In this document: positions 11,766-22,200 of the stretch, in pieces | How the letters are laid out: every line of letters begins with the position of its first letter | Position numbering within the stretch: position 1 is the first letter of the stretch | Assembly (NCBI GenBank): GCA_030651895.1 | Contig: JAUSBR010000012.1 | Location: 1 to 54,811 of the forward strand | DNA from: Sideroxyarcus sp. | GTDB taxonomy: Bacteria > Pseudomonadota > Gammaproteobacteria > Burkholderiales > Gallionellaceae | Direction of reading: 5' to 3' | DNA: 54,811 nt | Made by a program: the position numbers and the translations under genes | Notes under the pieces: generated by a model | The model's input: only the letters and a program-made list of their open reading frames with translations | The model's database searches: none | Told to the model about the DNA's origin: nothing

Positions 11766-12572
11766 CTATTTCCGCCAGACTCCATTAATCGCCTGCGCCT
11801 TCGCGCTCTCATTCAGCGGCCGCAGGCCATACATTTCCTCGATCACTCGTAACAAACCATAATGGTTGATGCGCTGCGCATACTTCCCCGGCTTGACCCT
11901 CTGCCCCACCACGATTGTGGCGATGCGGTTGCCTTCTGAGCCATTATCTTCATCAAAAGTCACGATGAGCAGGCTGTTGTGCGTCATCGCCCACTGCGCA
12001 TAACCCTCGATGTTCTTCTTCAGCCAGACATCACCCTGCGCGATGCTGCCGTCGTGCATGTCGTTGCGCTGGTCGGGCACGACGAATGAGGCCGTAGGCA
12101 GTTGCGCGTAGTCAGTTGGGAAGGCGCTGAAAGGCTGGTTATATGCAGCGAGTTCTTTCCAGTTCGCTACCGGGTTGTGCTTGCGCATATAGGCGCCGTA
12201 GATGCAGCCCTCGTAACCCGGCTCCGGCATGGATTCGGAATAGCTCGTGAAGCTCAGGCCCTTTGCGATCAACTGATTGGCGAGGTTGTCGCCGCTCAGT
12301 TCGAGCGGACAGGTGTTGCTGGTTATGCCGCGTGTGCTGCCGGTGAACAACGCGATATAGTTGGGCTGGCTGGGATGGGTGATACCGTAGGACTGGGTGA
12401 ACAGCGCGCCGCGCTTGGCCAGTTCGTTGATATAAGGTGCATCCTTGTTGCCGATGATCTGCGAGAACGATTTGTTCTCTTCGATCACGATGACGATGTG
12501 ATCGGGGCGCGGGAGCTCGCTGCCAATTGCCGACTGTGTGACCAACAACATGGCCAGCAGCCAGCGCTTCAT
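11766..12572 (-). CDS. Secreted phosphoesterase family protein (acid phosphatase/phospholipase C-like)
   Basis: A 268-residue exported protein with a signal peptide (KRWLLAMLLVTQSAIGSE) and the fold of the PF04185 phosphoesterase family. The metal-binding stretches are visible: VIVIEENKSFSQIIG near residue 28, SYGITHPSQPNYIALFTGS with the catalytic region, VVPDQRNDMHDG and VTFDEDNGSEGNRIATIVVG. Family members hydrolyse phosphomonoesters or phospholipids; the substrate here is unknown. Translation begins at the ATG of a TGATG overlap with the xthA stop (a GTG one codon earlier is the alternative). Confidence 0.83.
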   Translation of the reverse strand: MKRWLLAMLLVTQSAIGSELPRPDHIVIVIEENKSFSQIIGNKDAPYINELAKRGALFTQSYGITHPSQPNYIALFTGSTRGITSNTCPLELSGDNLANQLIAKGLSFTSYSESMPEPGYEGCIYGAYMRKHNPVANWKELAAYNQPFSAFPTDYAQLPTASFVVPDQRNDMHDGSIAQGDVWLKKNIEGYAQWAMTHNSLLIVTFDEDNGSEGNRIATIVVGQRVKPGKYAQRINHYGLLRVIEEMYGLRPLNESAKAQAINGVWRK

Positions 12573-13330
12573 CACGCCACCTCTGCGGCCACGATGGTGT
12601 GGTCAGACGGCCGCTCCAGTTTGCGCGGCGCTTTGTCGATGACGCATCCACTGCATTGCAGCGCTTCGCTGATGAGGATGTGATCGATACGCAGCCCCAT
12701 GTTGCGACGGAATGCCATCATGCGGTAATCCCACCAGGAGTAGCTTTTCTCCGCCTGTTCGAACAGGCGGAAGGAGTCGCGCAGGCCGAGTGCCAGCAAG
12801 GCTTTGAAGGCGTCACGCTCCGGCTCGCTCACCAGCACGTTGCCCTTCCAGGCCACGGGGTCGTACACGTCGCGGTCCTCGGGGGCGATGTTGTAGTCGC
12901 CCAGCAAGGCCAGCTTGGGATATTTCGCGAGTTCGTCTTTCAGCCAGGCGGTGAGCGCCTTGAGCCACTTGAGTTTGTATTCGTATTTGTCGCTGCCGAC
13001 TTCCTGCCCGTTTGGGATGTACACGCACACCACGCGCACGCCGTTGATGGTGGCGGCGATGACGCGCTTCTGTTCATCTTCGAAATTGGGGATTCCATAT
13101 TGCACATCGCTGGCCGCTTCACGACTCAGGATCGCCACGCCGTTATAGGTTTTCTGGCCGCTGAACACGCTGTGGTAACCCGCAGCCTCAAGCTCGGCCT
13201 GCGGGTAGTTTTTGTCCTCGGTTTTGGTCTCTTGCAGGCAGATTGCATCCACTGGGTTGGCCGTCAGCCACTCGATCAGGTGCGGCAGGCGCACCTTGAG
13301 CGAGTTGACGTTCCAGGTGGCGATCTTCAT
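12572..13330 (-). CDS. xthA: Exodeoxyribonuclease III
   Basis: AP endonuclease and 3' exonuclease of base-excision repair. The 252-residue protein shows the EEP nuclease signatures: MKIATWNVNSLKVRL at the N-terminus, LQETKTED with the metal-binding Glu34, LLGDYNIAPEDRDVYDP, and the C-terminal catalytic RPSDHTIVAA. The start overlaps the stop of the upstream DUF4124-glutaredoxin gene by four bases (ATGA), and its own stop overlaps the phosphoesterase start, giving a tight three-gene unit. Confidence 0.96.
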   Translation of the reverse strand: MKIATWNVNSLKVRLPHLIEWLTANPVDAICLQETKTEDKNYPQAELEAAGYHSVFSGQKTYNGVAILSREAASDVQYGIPNFEDEQKRVIAATINGVRVVCVYIPNGQEVGSDKYEYKLKWLKALTAWLKDELAKYPKLALLGDYNIAPEDRDVYDPVAWKGNVLVSEPERDAFKALLALGLRDSFRLFEQAEKSYSWWDYRMMAFRRNMGLRIDHILISEALQCSGCVIDKAPRKLERPSDHTIVAAEVA

Positions 13331-13848
13331 TGAACGGGCTGGGCAGGCGGGACGGCAGGTGCCGGTCGCAGTGGGCGGTACGGTGCTGTCTTGGGATAAC
13401 CGGCAACATCAAGTTCCTTGTTCCACCGCTCAGCCAGGAATCCTTTCAGCCACGTCTTGCCAAGAGTGAGTGCCGGCACCTGGCTGTCTCCTGCTTCTTT
13501 GCGGTAGTTATCGACTTCTTCCTTTGTCACCAGGCTTTTTTCTGTGAACGGGATGCCGCGTTTATTCAAAAAATCGCGCGCCATCTGGCAAGCCGAGCCG
13601 CAGTCGGGGAAGGTATACAGTGTGGCAGGAAAATTTTTCATCGCGCGCTGCGTCTCATACGGCAGAGTCTCATCCGGCACCGGCGCTTTATCCGCTTTTA
13701 CTGCGGTCACATCTTCCGATCCTTGCAGCGGGACATCGCTGTAGTGAACCTTGCCGTCCTTGTCGATGGAGCGATACAGCTCCGCCTGCACATTGCCCGC
13801 AAACATGAGTGCGACAACGAATATCCACTGGATGTTTCTCATCTTCAT
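13327..13848 (-). CDS. DUF4124 plus glutaredoxin-like exported protein
   Basis: A 173-residue periplasmic protein that joins two modules: a DUF4124 domain after the signal peptide (VQAELYRSIDKDGKVHYSDVP) and a glutaredoxin-like domain from about residue 74 (ATLYTFPDCGSACQMARDFLNKRGIPFTEK split by the active site). The redox motif reads C-G-S-A-C rather than CxxC, with three residues between the cysteines. SQVPALTLG supplies the cis-Pro loop of thioredoxin folds. It could act in periplasmic thiol chemistry, but this is not shown. The C-terminus is Pro-rich. It overlaps xthA by four bases. Confidence 0.8.
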   Translation of the reverse strand: MKMRNIQWIFVVALMFAGNVQAELYRSIDKDGKVHYSDVPLQGSEDVTAVKADKAPVPDETLPYETQRAMKNFPATLYTFPDCGSACQMARDFLNKRGIPFTEKSLVTKEEVDNYRKEAGDSQVPALTLGKTWLKGFLAERWNKELDVAGYPKTAPYRPLRPAPAVPPAQPVQ

Positions 13849-13857
13849 CTCCTTTGC

Positions 13858-15900
13858 TTATGCTGCCACCAAGCCATTATGCCGCAACAAGGCGTCGATT
13901 TGCGGTTCGCGTCCGCGGAAGGCGCGGAACGATTCCATCGCGTCGCGGCTGCCTCCCACCGCCAGGATCTCGCGGCGGAAATGTTCGCCGGTCGCCGCGT
14001 CGAGGATGCCATTGTCCTCGAACAGGCTGTAGGCATCGGCGGAAAGCACTTCGGCCCACTTGTAGCTGTAATAGCCCGCCGCATAGCCGCCGGCAAAGAT
14101 GTGCGAGAAGCTGTTCTGAAAGCGGTTGAACGCGGGCGGCATAAGCACGGTGACTTCCTTGCGCACTTCGTCCAGCAGTTGTTGCACAGTCTGTTTGCCG
14201 TTGGCATCGTAGTCGCTGTGCAGGCGCAGGTCGAACAGTGAGAACTCGATCTGGCGCAGCATCTGCAAACCGCTCTGGAAGTTCTTGGCGGCGATCATCT
14301 TGTCGTAAAGGTCGCGCGGCAGCTTGGCACCCGTGTCGGCATGGCGCGTCATGCCCTGTAACACATCCCACTCCCAGCAGAAGTTCTCCATGAACTGGCT
14401 GGGCAACTCGACGGCATCCCACTCCACGCCACTGATGCCGGAGACACCGAGCTCTTCCACTTCGGTGAGCAGGTGATGCAGGCCGTGGCCGAATTCGTGG
14501 AACAGGGTGATGACTTCGTCGTGCGTGAACAATGCCGGTTTGCCACCCAGCGGTGACGCGAAGTTGCAATTGAGATAAGCCACCGGCGTCTGGATACCCT
14601 TGGCGGTGCGGCGGCGCGTGATGGCATCGTCCATCCAGGCGCCGCCGCGCTTGCTGGCGCGCGCATACAGGTCGAGGTAGAACTGGCCGACCATCAGCCC
14701 CTTGTTGTCGCGGATGTCGAAGAAACGCACAGTCTCGTGCCACACAGGCGCGCTCGATTGCACGATGCTGAGTCCGAACAGGGTCTCGACCAGACCGAAC
14801 AAGCCGGCCAGCACCGCATCCTCGGGGAAGTACTGCTTCACTTCCTGCTCGGAGAAGGCGTAACGCTGCTGGCGCAGTTTCTCTCCGGCGTAAGTCACAT
14901 CCCATGCCTGCAGGTCATTCAGGCCCAGCTGTTGCGCGGCGAATTCGCGCAACTCCTGCAAGTCCTGTTCTGCGAACGGCCGCGCACGGTGCGCCAACTC
15001 CAGCAGGAACTCCCCCACCTGTTGCGGCGAATCCGCCATCTTGCTCGCCAGCGAGAACTCGGCGTAGTTGCCGAAGCCCAGCATGCGCGCCTCTTCCGCA
15101 CGCAGCTTCAAGATCTCGGTCATCAGCGGCGTGTTGTTCCAGTCAATCTTGGAATTTTCCGCCAGCAGCTCACTGGCGCGTGTGGTGTAGGAACGATACA
15201 TGCGCTCGCGCAGTCCGCGATTGTCGGCGTACTGCATCAGCGGACCGTAGGACGGCGCTTTCAGCGTGAACAGCCAGCCGTTCTTGCCCGCCTCCTGCGC
15301 CGCTTCAGCGGCGACCTGGCGCTCGTCGGCGTGGATACCGGAGATGTCTTTCTCGTCTTCAATCACGCAGGTGTATGCGTTGGTCGCATCAAGCAGGTTG
15401 TCGGAGAACTTCGAGGTCTGCTCGGAGAGCGCTTCCTGTATCGCCATGAAGCGCGCCTTCTGGTCTTCCGGCAGCTCGGCGCCGCCGAGGCGGAAATCGC
15501 GCAGTTCGTTCTCGATGACCTTCTTCTGCGCCTTGCTGAGATTTGCGTAGCTATCACTGTTGCGGATGGCTTTGTATTTCTGGAACAGCGCCAGGTTCTG
15601 TGACAACTCGGCGTAATACTGCGTTACCTTGGGCAGGTTGGCGTTGTACACCTCGCGCAGTTCGGGCGAGTTCATCACCATGTTGAGATGGCCGACCTGT
15701 CCCCATGCGCGCGACAGCTGTTCGTGGGCATCCTCGAACGGTTGCACGAAATTGTCCCAGGTCGGCGGCGTGGTATCGGCCAGCAGCTTTTCAGTCAGCG
15801 CGCGATTGCGTGTGAGCAACTCATCGACAGCGGGAGTGATATGTTCGTTATTGATCTCGGCAAAACGCGGGAGACCGGAGAAGTCTAGCAATGGGTTCAT
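13858..15900 (-). CDS. prlC: Oligopeptidase A (M3 zinc peptidase)
   Basis: Cytosolic metallopeptidase that degrades short peptides, including cleaved signal peptides. The 680-residue length is typical of the family. The zinc-binding motif HEFGH occupies residues 468-472 in LFHEFGHGLHHLL, and the downstream Glu ligand lies in VEWDAVELPSQFMENF. The N-terminus PLLDFSGLPRFAEINNEHI matches prlC proteins. It begins the minus-strand group that continues into the DUF4124-glutaredoxin gene and xthA, nine bases away. Confidence 0.96.
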   Translation of the reverse strand: MNPLLDFSGLPRFAEINNEHITPAVDELLTRNRALTEKLLADTTPPTWDNFVQPFEDAHEQLSRAWGQVGHLNMVMNSPELREVYNANLPKVTQYYAELSQNLALFQKYKAIRNSDSYANLSKAQKKVIENELRDFRLGGAELPEDQKARFMAIQEALSEQTSKFSDNLLDATNAYTCVIEDEKDISGIHADERQVAAEAAQEAGKNGWLFTLKAPSYGPLMQYADNRGLRERMYRSYTTRASELLAENSKIDWNNTPLMTEILKLRAEEARMLGFGNYAEFSLASKMADSPQQVGEFLLELAHRARPFAEQDLQELREFAAQQLGLNDLQAWDVTYAGEKLRQQRYAFSEQEVKQYFPEDAVLAGLFGLVETLFGLSIVQSSAPVWHETVRFFDIRDNKGLMVGQFYLDLYARASKRGGAWMDDAITRRRTAKGIQTPVAYLNCNFASPLGGKPALFTHDEVITLFHEFGHGLHHLLTEVEELGVSGISGVEWDAVELPSQFMENFCWEWDVLQGMTRHADTGAKLPRDLYDKMIAAKNFQSGLQMLRQIEFSLFDLRLHSDYDANGKQTVQQLLDEVRKEVTVLMPPAFNRFQNSFSHIFAGGYAAGYYSYKWAEVLSADAYSLFEDNGILDAATGEHFRREILAVGGSRDAMESFRAFRGREPQIDALLRHNGLVAA

Positions 15901-15955
15901 TTCGACAACCTGTTTTTATATTGGGCTGCGGATGGATCATCCGCAGCCGGGTTCT

Positions 15956-17233
15956 TTAAAGCGAGTAGGCGAGGCGGCCTTCGACGATGGTATGGCGAAC
16001 GCGGCCCTGCATGGTGTATCCATTGAACGGCGTGTTCTTGCCCTGACTCTTTAGCACCGCGGGTTCGACCTTCCAGGTGGCCTTGGGATCGAACACACAG
16101 ACATCGGCGTGAGCGCCGACGCTCAGGTGCCCCATCTTCACACCCAGCAGTTGCGCGGGATTGATAGTGACGCGCTTGAGCGCATCCGGCAGCGCGACCT
16201 TGTCTTCTTCGGCCCACTTGAGCAGCAGCGGCAGCAGCAGTTCCATGCCGGTCGCGCCCGCCTCGGCCTCGGCAAAAGGCAGTTGCTTGGCATCGTCGTC
16301 CACCGGCGAGTGGTCGGAACAGATGGCGTCGATGGTGCCGTCGCACAGTCCGGCACGCAGCGCGGCCTTGTCGCGCAGGCTGCGCAGCGGCGGCATCAGG
16401 TGACAGTTGGAATCGAAGAAGCCGATGTCCATCTCGGTGAGATGCACATGGTTCATCGACACATCACAGGTCACCGGCAAGCCGGCAAGTTTGGCAGCGC
16501 GGATCAGCTCCACTCCGGCCGCACTGGAGATACGGCAGATATGCAGCTTCACACCCGTCTCTTGCGCCAGTTGCAGCATGGTGGCCAGTGCCGTTGTTTC
16601 CGCGACCACCGGGATAGGCGGCAGGCCCAGCCGGGTCGAGACTTCGCCATCGTGCGCCACGCCGTTGCGCGCGAGGTAGCTGTCCTGCGGACGCATCCAG
16701 ACGCGATAACCGAAGGTCGCCGCGTATTGCATGGCGCGCATCAGCACGCGTGTGTCGATGAGCGGCGCATCAGCATGGCCGAAGGCTTTGCAACCCGCCT
16801 CAGTGAGCTCGATCATCTCGGTGAGTTCGGCCCCCTTGAGGCCGTAGGTCAGCGCACCGACCGGGAACACGCGCGCCTGATTCAATAAGCGGGCGCGATG
16901 CTTGAGCATCTCCACCAGCCCGGGTTCGTCCAGCGGCGGATCGGTGTCCGGCGGACAGGACAGCGAAGTCACCCCGCCCGCCATCGCGGCATCCATCTCG
17001 GATTCCAGTGTGGCACGGTATTCGTAGCCCGGCTCGCGCAGGCGCGCGGAGACATCCACCAGACCGGGGATGACGATCAGGCCGCCGGCATCGATCACCT
17101 GATCCGCAACAAAGCCTTGCGGCGCGCTGCCGATTGCGACCACATGTTTGTCGGAGATGAATACATCCTGTTTTGCATCGATGCCGTTATGCGGATCGAT
17201 CAGACGTCCGTTCTTGATATGGATGTTCATCAT
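15956..17233 (-). CDS. pyrX: Dihydroorotase-like protein PyrC' (probably non-catalytic)
   Basis: A 425-residue amidohydrolase-fold protein of class I dihydroorotase type. The metal-binding HxH that follows the first strand is replaced: [14 protein letters not shown] has Ser62 and Arg64 where active enzymes have His. The usual HLCHVS-type segment reads [10 protein letters not shown], so another His is lost. KAF and SDHSP remain. These losses are those of the inactive PyrC' subunit that holds aspartate transcarbamoylase together in pseudomonads. It overlaps pyrB by four bases (ATGA). A complete class II pyrC lies at 44010-45044, which supplies the activity. Confidence 0.9.
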   Translation of the reverse strand: MMNIHIKNGRLIDPHNGIDAKQDVFISDKHVVAIGSAPQGFVADQVIDAGGLIVIPGLVDVSARLREPGYEYRATLESEMDAAMAGGVTSLSCPPDTDPPLDEPGLVEMLKHRARLLNQARVFPVGALTYGLKGAELTEMIELTEAGCKAFGHADAPLIDTRVLMRAMQYAATFGYRVWMRPQDSYLARNGVAHDGEVSTRLGLPPIPVVAETTALATMLQLAQETGVKLHICRISSAAGVELIRAAKLAGLPVTCDVSMNHVHLTEMDIGFFDSNCHLMPPLRSLRDKAALRAGLCDGTIDAICSDHSPVDDDAKQLPFAEAEAGATGMELLLPLLLKWAEEDKVALPDALKRVTINPAQLLGVKMGHLSVGAHADVCVFDPKATWKVEPAVLKSQGKNTPFNGYTMQGRVRHTIVEGRLAYSL

Positions 17234-18183
17234 TTCGCTCCCGCCAAAGTACTCATCACCGCCATGCGCACCGCGATACCGAAGGTGACCTGCGGCAGGA
17301 TGACCGATTGCGCGCCGTCGGCCACGCTGGAATCGATCTCCACGCCGCGGTTCATCGGGCCGGGGTGCATGACGATGGCATCGCTCTTCGCCTGCGCCAG
17401 CCGTTCCTGGGTCAGGCCGTAGTATTTGAAATATTCCTGCGCCGACGGCAGCAGCGCGCCCTGCATGCGTTCGTTCTGCAGGCGCAGCATCATCACCACA
17501 TCGACATCCTTCAATCCCTGCGCCATGTCGTGATAGACCTGCACGCCGAGCTTCTCGACATGGCTGGGCAGCAGGGTTTTCGGTGCGACCACGCGCACTT
17601 CCGGCACGCCCAGTGTGGTCAGCGCATGGATCTGCGAACGCGCCACGCGCGAGTGCAGCACATCACCGACGATGGCGACGCGCAGGTTGTGAAATTCTTT
17701 TTTGTAGTGGCGGATGGTGAACATGTCGAGCAGCGCCTGGGTGGGATGCGCATGGCGACCGTCACCGGCGTTGATCACATGGATACTCGGCGCGACATGC
17801 TTCGCGATCAGGTGGGCCGCGCCGCTGGTCGAATGGCGTACCACGAACATGTCGGCGTGCATGGCGCAGAGGTTGTCTACCGTATCGAGCAGGGTCTCAC
17901 CCTTGCTGGTGGACGACGAGCCGATGTTGAGATTGACCACATCAGCCGAGAGTTTCTTGGCGGCGATCTCGAAGGTGGTCCGGGTACGGGTACTGTTCTC
18001 GAAGAAGATGTTGAACACCGACTTGCCGTGCAGCAGCGGTACTTTCTTGATCTCGTGCCCTTCGGCGACGTTGACGAATCCGGCGGCCTTGTCGAGGATG
18101 TCGCGCAGGATGCGCACGGGCAGGCCTTCGGTGGTCAGCAGGTGCTGCAGTTCGCCGTTCTTGTTTAACTGTGGGTTGTTCAT
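17230..18183 (-). CDS. pyrB: Aspartate carbamoyltransferase catalytic subunit
   Basis: Condenses carbamoyl phosphate with aspartate, the committed step of pyrimidine synthesis. The 317-residue protein carries the carbamoyl-phosphate loop [12 protein letters not shown] (61-72), STSKGET (91-97), HPTQALLDM and the aspartate-site region ending [12 protein letters not shown]. No regulatory pyrI follows; instead the degenerate dihydroorotase overlaps its stop, as in pseudomonad-type ATCase. Its start overlaps ruvX by four bases. No pyrR lies between ruvX and pyrB. Confidence 0.96.
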   Translation of the reverse strand: MNNPQLNKNGELQHLLTTEGLPVRILRDILDKAAGFVNVAEGHEIKKVPLLHGKSVFNIFFENSTRTRTTFEIAAKKLSADVVNLNIGSSSTSKGETLLDTVDNLCAMHADMFVVRHSTSGAAHLIAKHVAPSIHVINAGDGRHAHPTQALLDMFTIRHYKKEFHNLRVAIVGDVLHSRVARSQIHALTTLGVPEVRVVAPKTLLPSHVEKLGVQVYHDMAQGLKDVDVVMMLRLQNERMQGALLPSAQEYFKYYGLTQERLAQAKSDAIVMHPGPMNRGVEIDSSVADGAQSVILPQVTFGIAVRMAVMSTLAGAK

Positions 18184-18638
18184 GCGTAGATTCCTGCGCT
18201 GGGTTCATCGAAATACGCTTGCAGTATCTGCTGCGCGGCATACTGGTCGATCAGGGCTTTTTGCTTCCTGCCATGCACCCCTTCTTCGGTCAGCACCGAG
18301 CTTGCAGCGGCGGAAGTATAGCGCTCATCAACCAGCAAGGTGGGCAAATTGAAGCGCCCTTTCAACCGGTTGGCGAAGCGGCGGCAAAGGGCGGTCATCT
18401 CGTGCGGGGTGCCGTCGTCGTTGCAGGGCAGACCGACCACCAGCGCGGCGGGTTGCCACTCGGCGAGCAGTTCGGCGATGCGCGCGAAGCGCACGTCGTT
18501 CTTCTCGTCGTTGATGGTGTCCAGCGGTCTGGCCGTGCCGGTGAGGGTGTTGCCGACGGCGATGCCGATGCGTCTGGTGCCGAAATCGAATGCGAGTAGC
18601 GTGCCGGAAAGGGATGTGGTCGGCACGCCCTCAGGCAT
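18180..18638 (-). CDS. ruvX: Putative Holliday-junction resolvase / pre-16S rRNA nuclease
   Basis: A 152-residue RNase H-fold protein (YqgF) linked to maturation of the 16S rRNA 5' end and once proposed as a resolvase. The first catalytic Asp is in [15 protein letters not shown] (Asp18), followed by [13 protein letters not shown] and the C-terminal DERYTSAAA. It overlaps yqgE by eight bases upstream and pyrB by four downstream. The yqgE-ruvX-pyrB-pyrC' order agrees with pseudomonads except that pyrR is missing. Confidence 0.93.
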   Translation of the reverse strand: MPEGVPTTSLSGTLLAFDFGTRRIGIAVGNTLTGTARPLDTINDEKNDVRFARIAELLAEWQPAALVVGLPCNDDGTPHEMTALCRRFANRLKGRFNLPTLLVDERYTSAAASSVLTEEGVHGRKQKALIDQYAAQQILQAYFDEPSAGIYA

Positions 18639-19191
18639 GTCCGGCCTCGTCGGAAAGGGAGGCGAAATCCACGCCCAGCAGTTTCATGGCGGCGGGCAGT
18701 TTTTCCTCGGCGGGCAGGTCGAACAGGATATGTTCGTCAGCCTGCACACTGAGCCAGGCATTGTCGGCCAGTTCCTGCTCCAGTTGGCCCTCCGACCACC
18801 CGGCATAACCCAGCGTCACCAGCATATGCTGCGGGCCATGGCCTTCGCCGACCGCCTGCAGGATATCCTTGGAGGTGGTAAGGCCGATATGGTCGTTGAC
18901 CTGCAAAGTGGATTGCCACTGGCCGATCGTGTCGTGCAGCACGAAACCGCGGTCGGTCTGCACCGGTCCGCCGAAATGCACCAGCACGTCTTCCAGCTCC
19001 GCCGGTTTGAGCGGCATGTTGATCTGGGCAAACAGTTCGCTGAGGGTCAGGCTGATGGGACGGTTGATCACGATGCCCATGGCACCCTGCTCGTTGTGCT
19101 CACACACATAAGTCAGGGACTTGGCAAAGAAGGGGTCGGTCATCGCCGGCATGGCGATCAGGAAGTGATTCGTGAGATTGAACTCGGGCAT
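18631..19191 (-). CDS. yqgE: YqgE/AlgH family protein
   Basis: A 186-residue member of the UPF0301 family of unknown biochemical role; it normally precedes ruvX. Signature segments are [21 protein letters not shown] (residues about 4-24), [27 protein letters not shown] and [16 protein letters not shown] place the start at the ATG at 19191 because it matches family length. A GTG at 19236, seven bases after the chpA stop and preceded by AAGG, would add 15 residues and couple it to chpA; this alternative is credible. Confidence 0.93.
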   Translation of the reverse strand: MPEFNLTNHFLIAMPAMTDPFFAKSLTYVCEHNEQGAMGIVINRPISLTLSELFAQINMPLKPAELEDVLVHFGGPVQTDRGFVLHDTIGQWQSTLQVNDHIGLTTSKDILQAVGEGHGPQHMLVTLGYAGWSEGQLEQELADNAWLSVQADEHILFDLPAEEKLPAAMKLLGVDFASLSDEAGHA

Positions 19192-19243
19192 GACGACATT
19201 GTAATCTGTCCACGCCGTTGGCTCAATGGAAGACACTCAGCCT

Positions 19244-22200
19244 TTACTGCACAGGGAAGGCCTCGACCAGCCGGGCGATGTGTTCCAGCAGTTCTTCCTC
19301 GTGATAGGGCTTGCCCATGTACTCGTTCACACCCAGCTCCAGCGCGTAACGGCGATGCTTGTCGGCCGTGCGTGAGGTGATCATGATGATAGGCAGGTCC
19401 TTGGTGCGGTTATCCTGGCGCATGCGCTTGGCCAGTTCGAAACCGTCCATGCGCGGCATTTCGACGTCCAGCAACATGATATCCGGCAGCACCTCGGTCA
19501 ATTGCTCCATCGCATCCACGCCGTCCTTGGCGGTCAGCACCTGATAGCCGGAGCGGGCCAGCAGGCGGCTGGTGATCTTGCGCACGGTGAGCGAATCGTC
19601 CACCACCATCACCACCGGCACCTTGTGCACCGCAGCCGCTTCGGCTTTGGCGATCTTGCGCGACACCACGATGCGCTGCGTGAAGGCGACGGGGTTGATG
19701 ATCAGGATCACGGTGCCGTTACCGGACACGGTCGCACCTGCGATGCCGGGCAGACGCGCCAGTTGCGGTCCGATGTTCTTGACCACGACTTCCTGGTTGC
19801 CGCGCAGTTCGTCGACGTGCACCGCTATGCGGTGTTCGCCCGCGCGCAGCAACAGCACCGGGTTGTGCGGCAGGCTTTCGACTTCTATATCGTCGTCGCC
19901 CAGCAGACGCGCCAGATAGTGCAACGGATAGCGCGCGCCCTGCCATTCGACATATTGCTGCTTGTAGGAAGCTTCCAGTGCGGCGGGTTTGAGCTGCTGC
20001 ACGTTTTCAATCATGATCGACGGCAGCGCATAGACATTCTGTCCGGCGCGGATCATCAGCACCTTGGACACCGCCAATGTCAGCGGCAGGTGGATGGTGA
20101 AACGCACGCCGCGGCCCGGTTCGGAAGACACATCAACGCGGCCGCCCAGCGCGGTGATCTCGCTGCGCACCACGTCCAGACCGACGCCACGGCCGGAGAT
20201 TTCGGTGATCTCGCTGGCGGTGGAAAGACCCGGCGTAAAGATCAGTTGCATCGCCAGCTCGTCGCTGATCTCTTCGCCTTCCTGCAGCACACCGTTCTCG
20301 ACGGCCTTCTCGCGCACGCGCGCGATGGCGAGACCGGCTCCGTCGTCGCTGAGTTCGAACACCACCTCGTTGCTCTCCTGCTGCAGCGACAGGCGGATCT
20401 CGCCAATGGGCTCCTTGCCCGCGCGTTCGCGCAGTTCCGGCGTCTCCAGTCCGTGCGCAACAGCATTGCGCAACAGGTGCTCGAACGGCGCGGTCATCTT
20501 TTCCAGCACGCTGCGGTCGAGCTCGACCTCGGTACCCGACAGGTCGAGGTTGGCGCGTTTGCCCAGTTCCTTGCCGGTCTGGCGCACGATGCGGTACAGG
20601 CGTTCGCTGATGCTGGAGAACGGCACCATGCGGATGTTCATCAGGCCCTGTTGCAGGTCGCGGTTGAGCTGCGCCTGCGCACTGAGTGCCGCTTCGGTCT
20701 CGGCCAGGTTCTTCAGCAGCGTCTGCTGCACGGTCTGCACGTCATGCACGCTTTCGTTCATGAAGCGCGTCAGCTCCTGGAAGCGGGTGAAGCGGTCGAA
20801 TTCGAGCGGATCGAACTTCTCGGCGCTGTCGCCGCTGATCGAGATACGCGCCTGCATCTGGCCTTCCGCATGGATCTCGATCTCGCGCACCTGCTTGCGC
20901 AGACGGTTCACGCTTTCGGTCAGTTCCTGCACGTTGTTCTTGAACTCGGACAGTTCCAGCTCGATACGCGAACGCGCCACGCTGACTTCGCCGGCCTCGT
21001 TGACCAGCCGGTCCACCGTGTCGGAACGCACGCGCAGCAACGCCGCCTGCATGGCGCGCTCGGCACCGATCTCCAGCGCCTGTTTGGAGATGGTTTGGGT
21101 GATTTCAAGCTGTGCCTGCTGCTCGGCGAGAGATGGTTCTGCGGCTGACGGTTCGGCGGCATGCGGTTGCTGCAACTGCTCGATGGCACTGCCGATACGG
21201 TCCTGATAGTTGTCCAGCTCGGACCAAAGTGCTGCGCTGAACTCGCCTTTGGCCAGCGCGCTTTCCACACGGTCCTCGACGCGGTGGGTCAGCTCGCCCA
21301 GTCGCATCGCGCCGGCCATGCGCGCGCTGCCCTTGAGTGTGTGCAGGCTGCGCTGCAGGTTGCGTCCTAATTGCGCATCATTGGGCTTTTCGCGCCAGGC
21401 GCGCAGGGTGGTACCGATCTGCGGGTAGAGTTCGTGCGCTTCCTCGAGGAAGATCGGCAGCAGCTGCTCGTCGATCTCGTCGTGCACGCTGCGCTCTCTT
21501 TGCACCGGTGCTGCTTCGGGTTCCGGCTCGTCGGTCGTGGCAAATTCTTCGTCTTCGGCAGGCGCTGTTGTCTCGACGGCTTCTGGCATGCTTTCGGTCG
21601 GCAATGCGAAGTCCAGCATGACCTCCGGCGTGGCCGGTTCGGGCTCAGCGGCAGGCGCTTCCAGCAATATCTCGGCGCTCACCGGTGCGAAATCGAGCGT
21701 GATCTCGGAGAGAAGTTCCGCCTCTGCCGCCTGTTCTACTGCTGTGTGTTCTTCTGTTGTCTCTGGCAGATCGAAATCCAGTACAGGCAACTCCTCCACA
21801 ACGGCGGGTGTTTCGATCTCCTGCTCCGGTAGCTCGGGCAATTCGAGGTCCAGCGGAGCTGGCGTTACATCGATGTGGGTCAGCGACCTGTCTGCCTGCA
21901 AAAGACCGATCAGATCGGGTTGGGGCTGCGGCTCCTGGCGCTGCTCTCGCACCAGCGCGCACATCTCATCCAGACGCTCGACTACCTTATCGATAAGGGC
22001 GATCTGTTCATCGTTCACCACATGCGGTTTGTCGATGCGCTCTTCCAGCCAGAGTTCCAGCGCATAGGCAAGTTCGGCGATCTGCACGAAACCCATGGTG
22101 CGGTTGACACCGGCCAGGGTGTGCGCGGCGCGCATGAAATCGTAAGTGACGATGTGCGACTCGGTCTCGTGCAGCACCGCCAGTTGATTGCGCAGGGCCT

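Noticed and set aside
19502..21148. Long antisense open frame inside chpA
   Set aside because: Gln/His/Ala-rich shadow; the chpA kinase and CheW motifs lie on the other strand. Many similar frames across chpA were also dropped.
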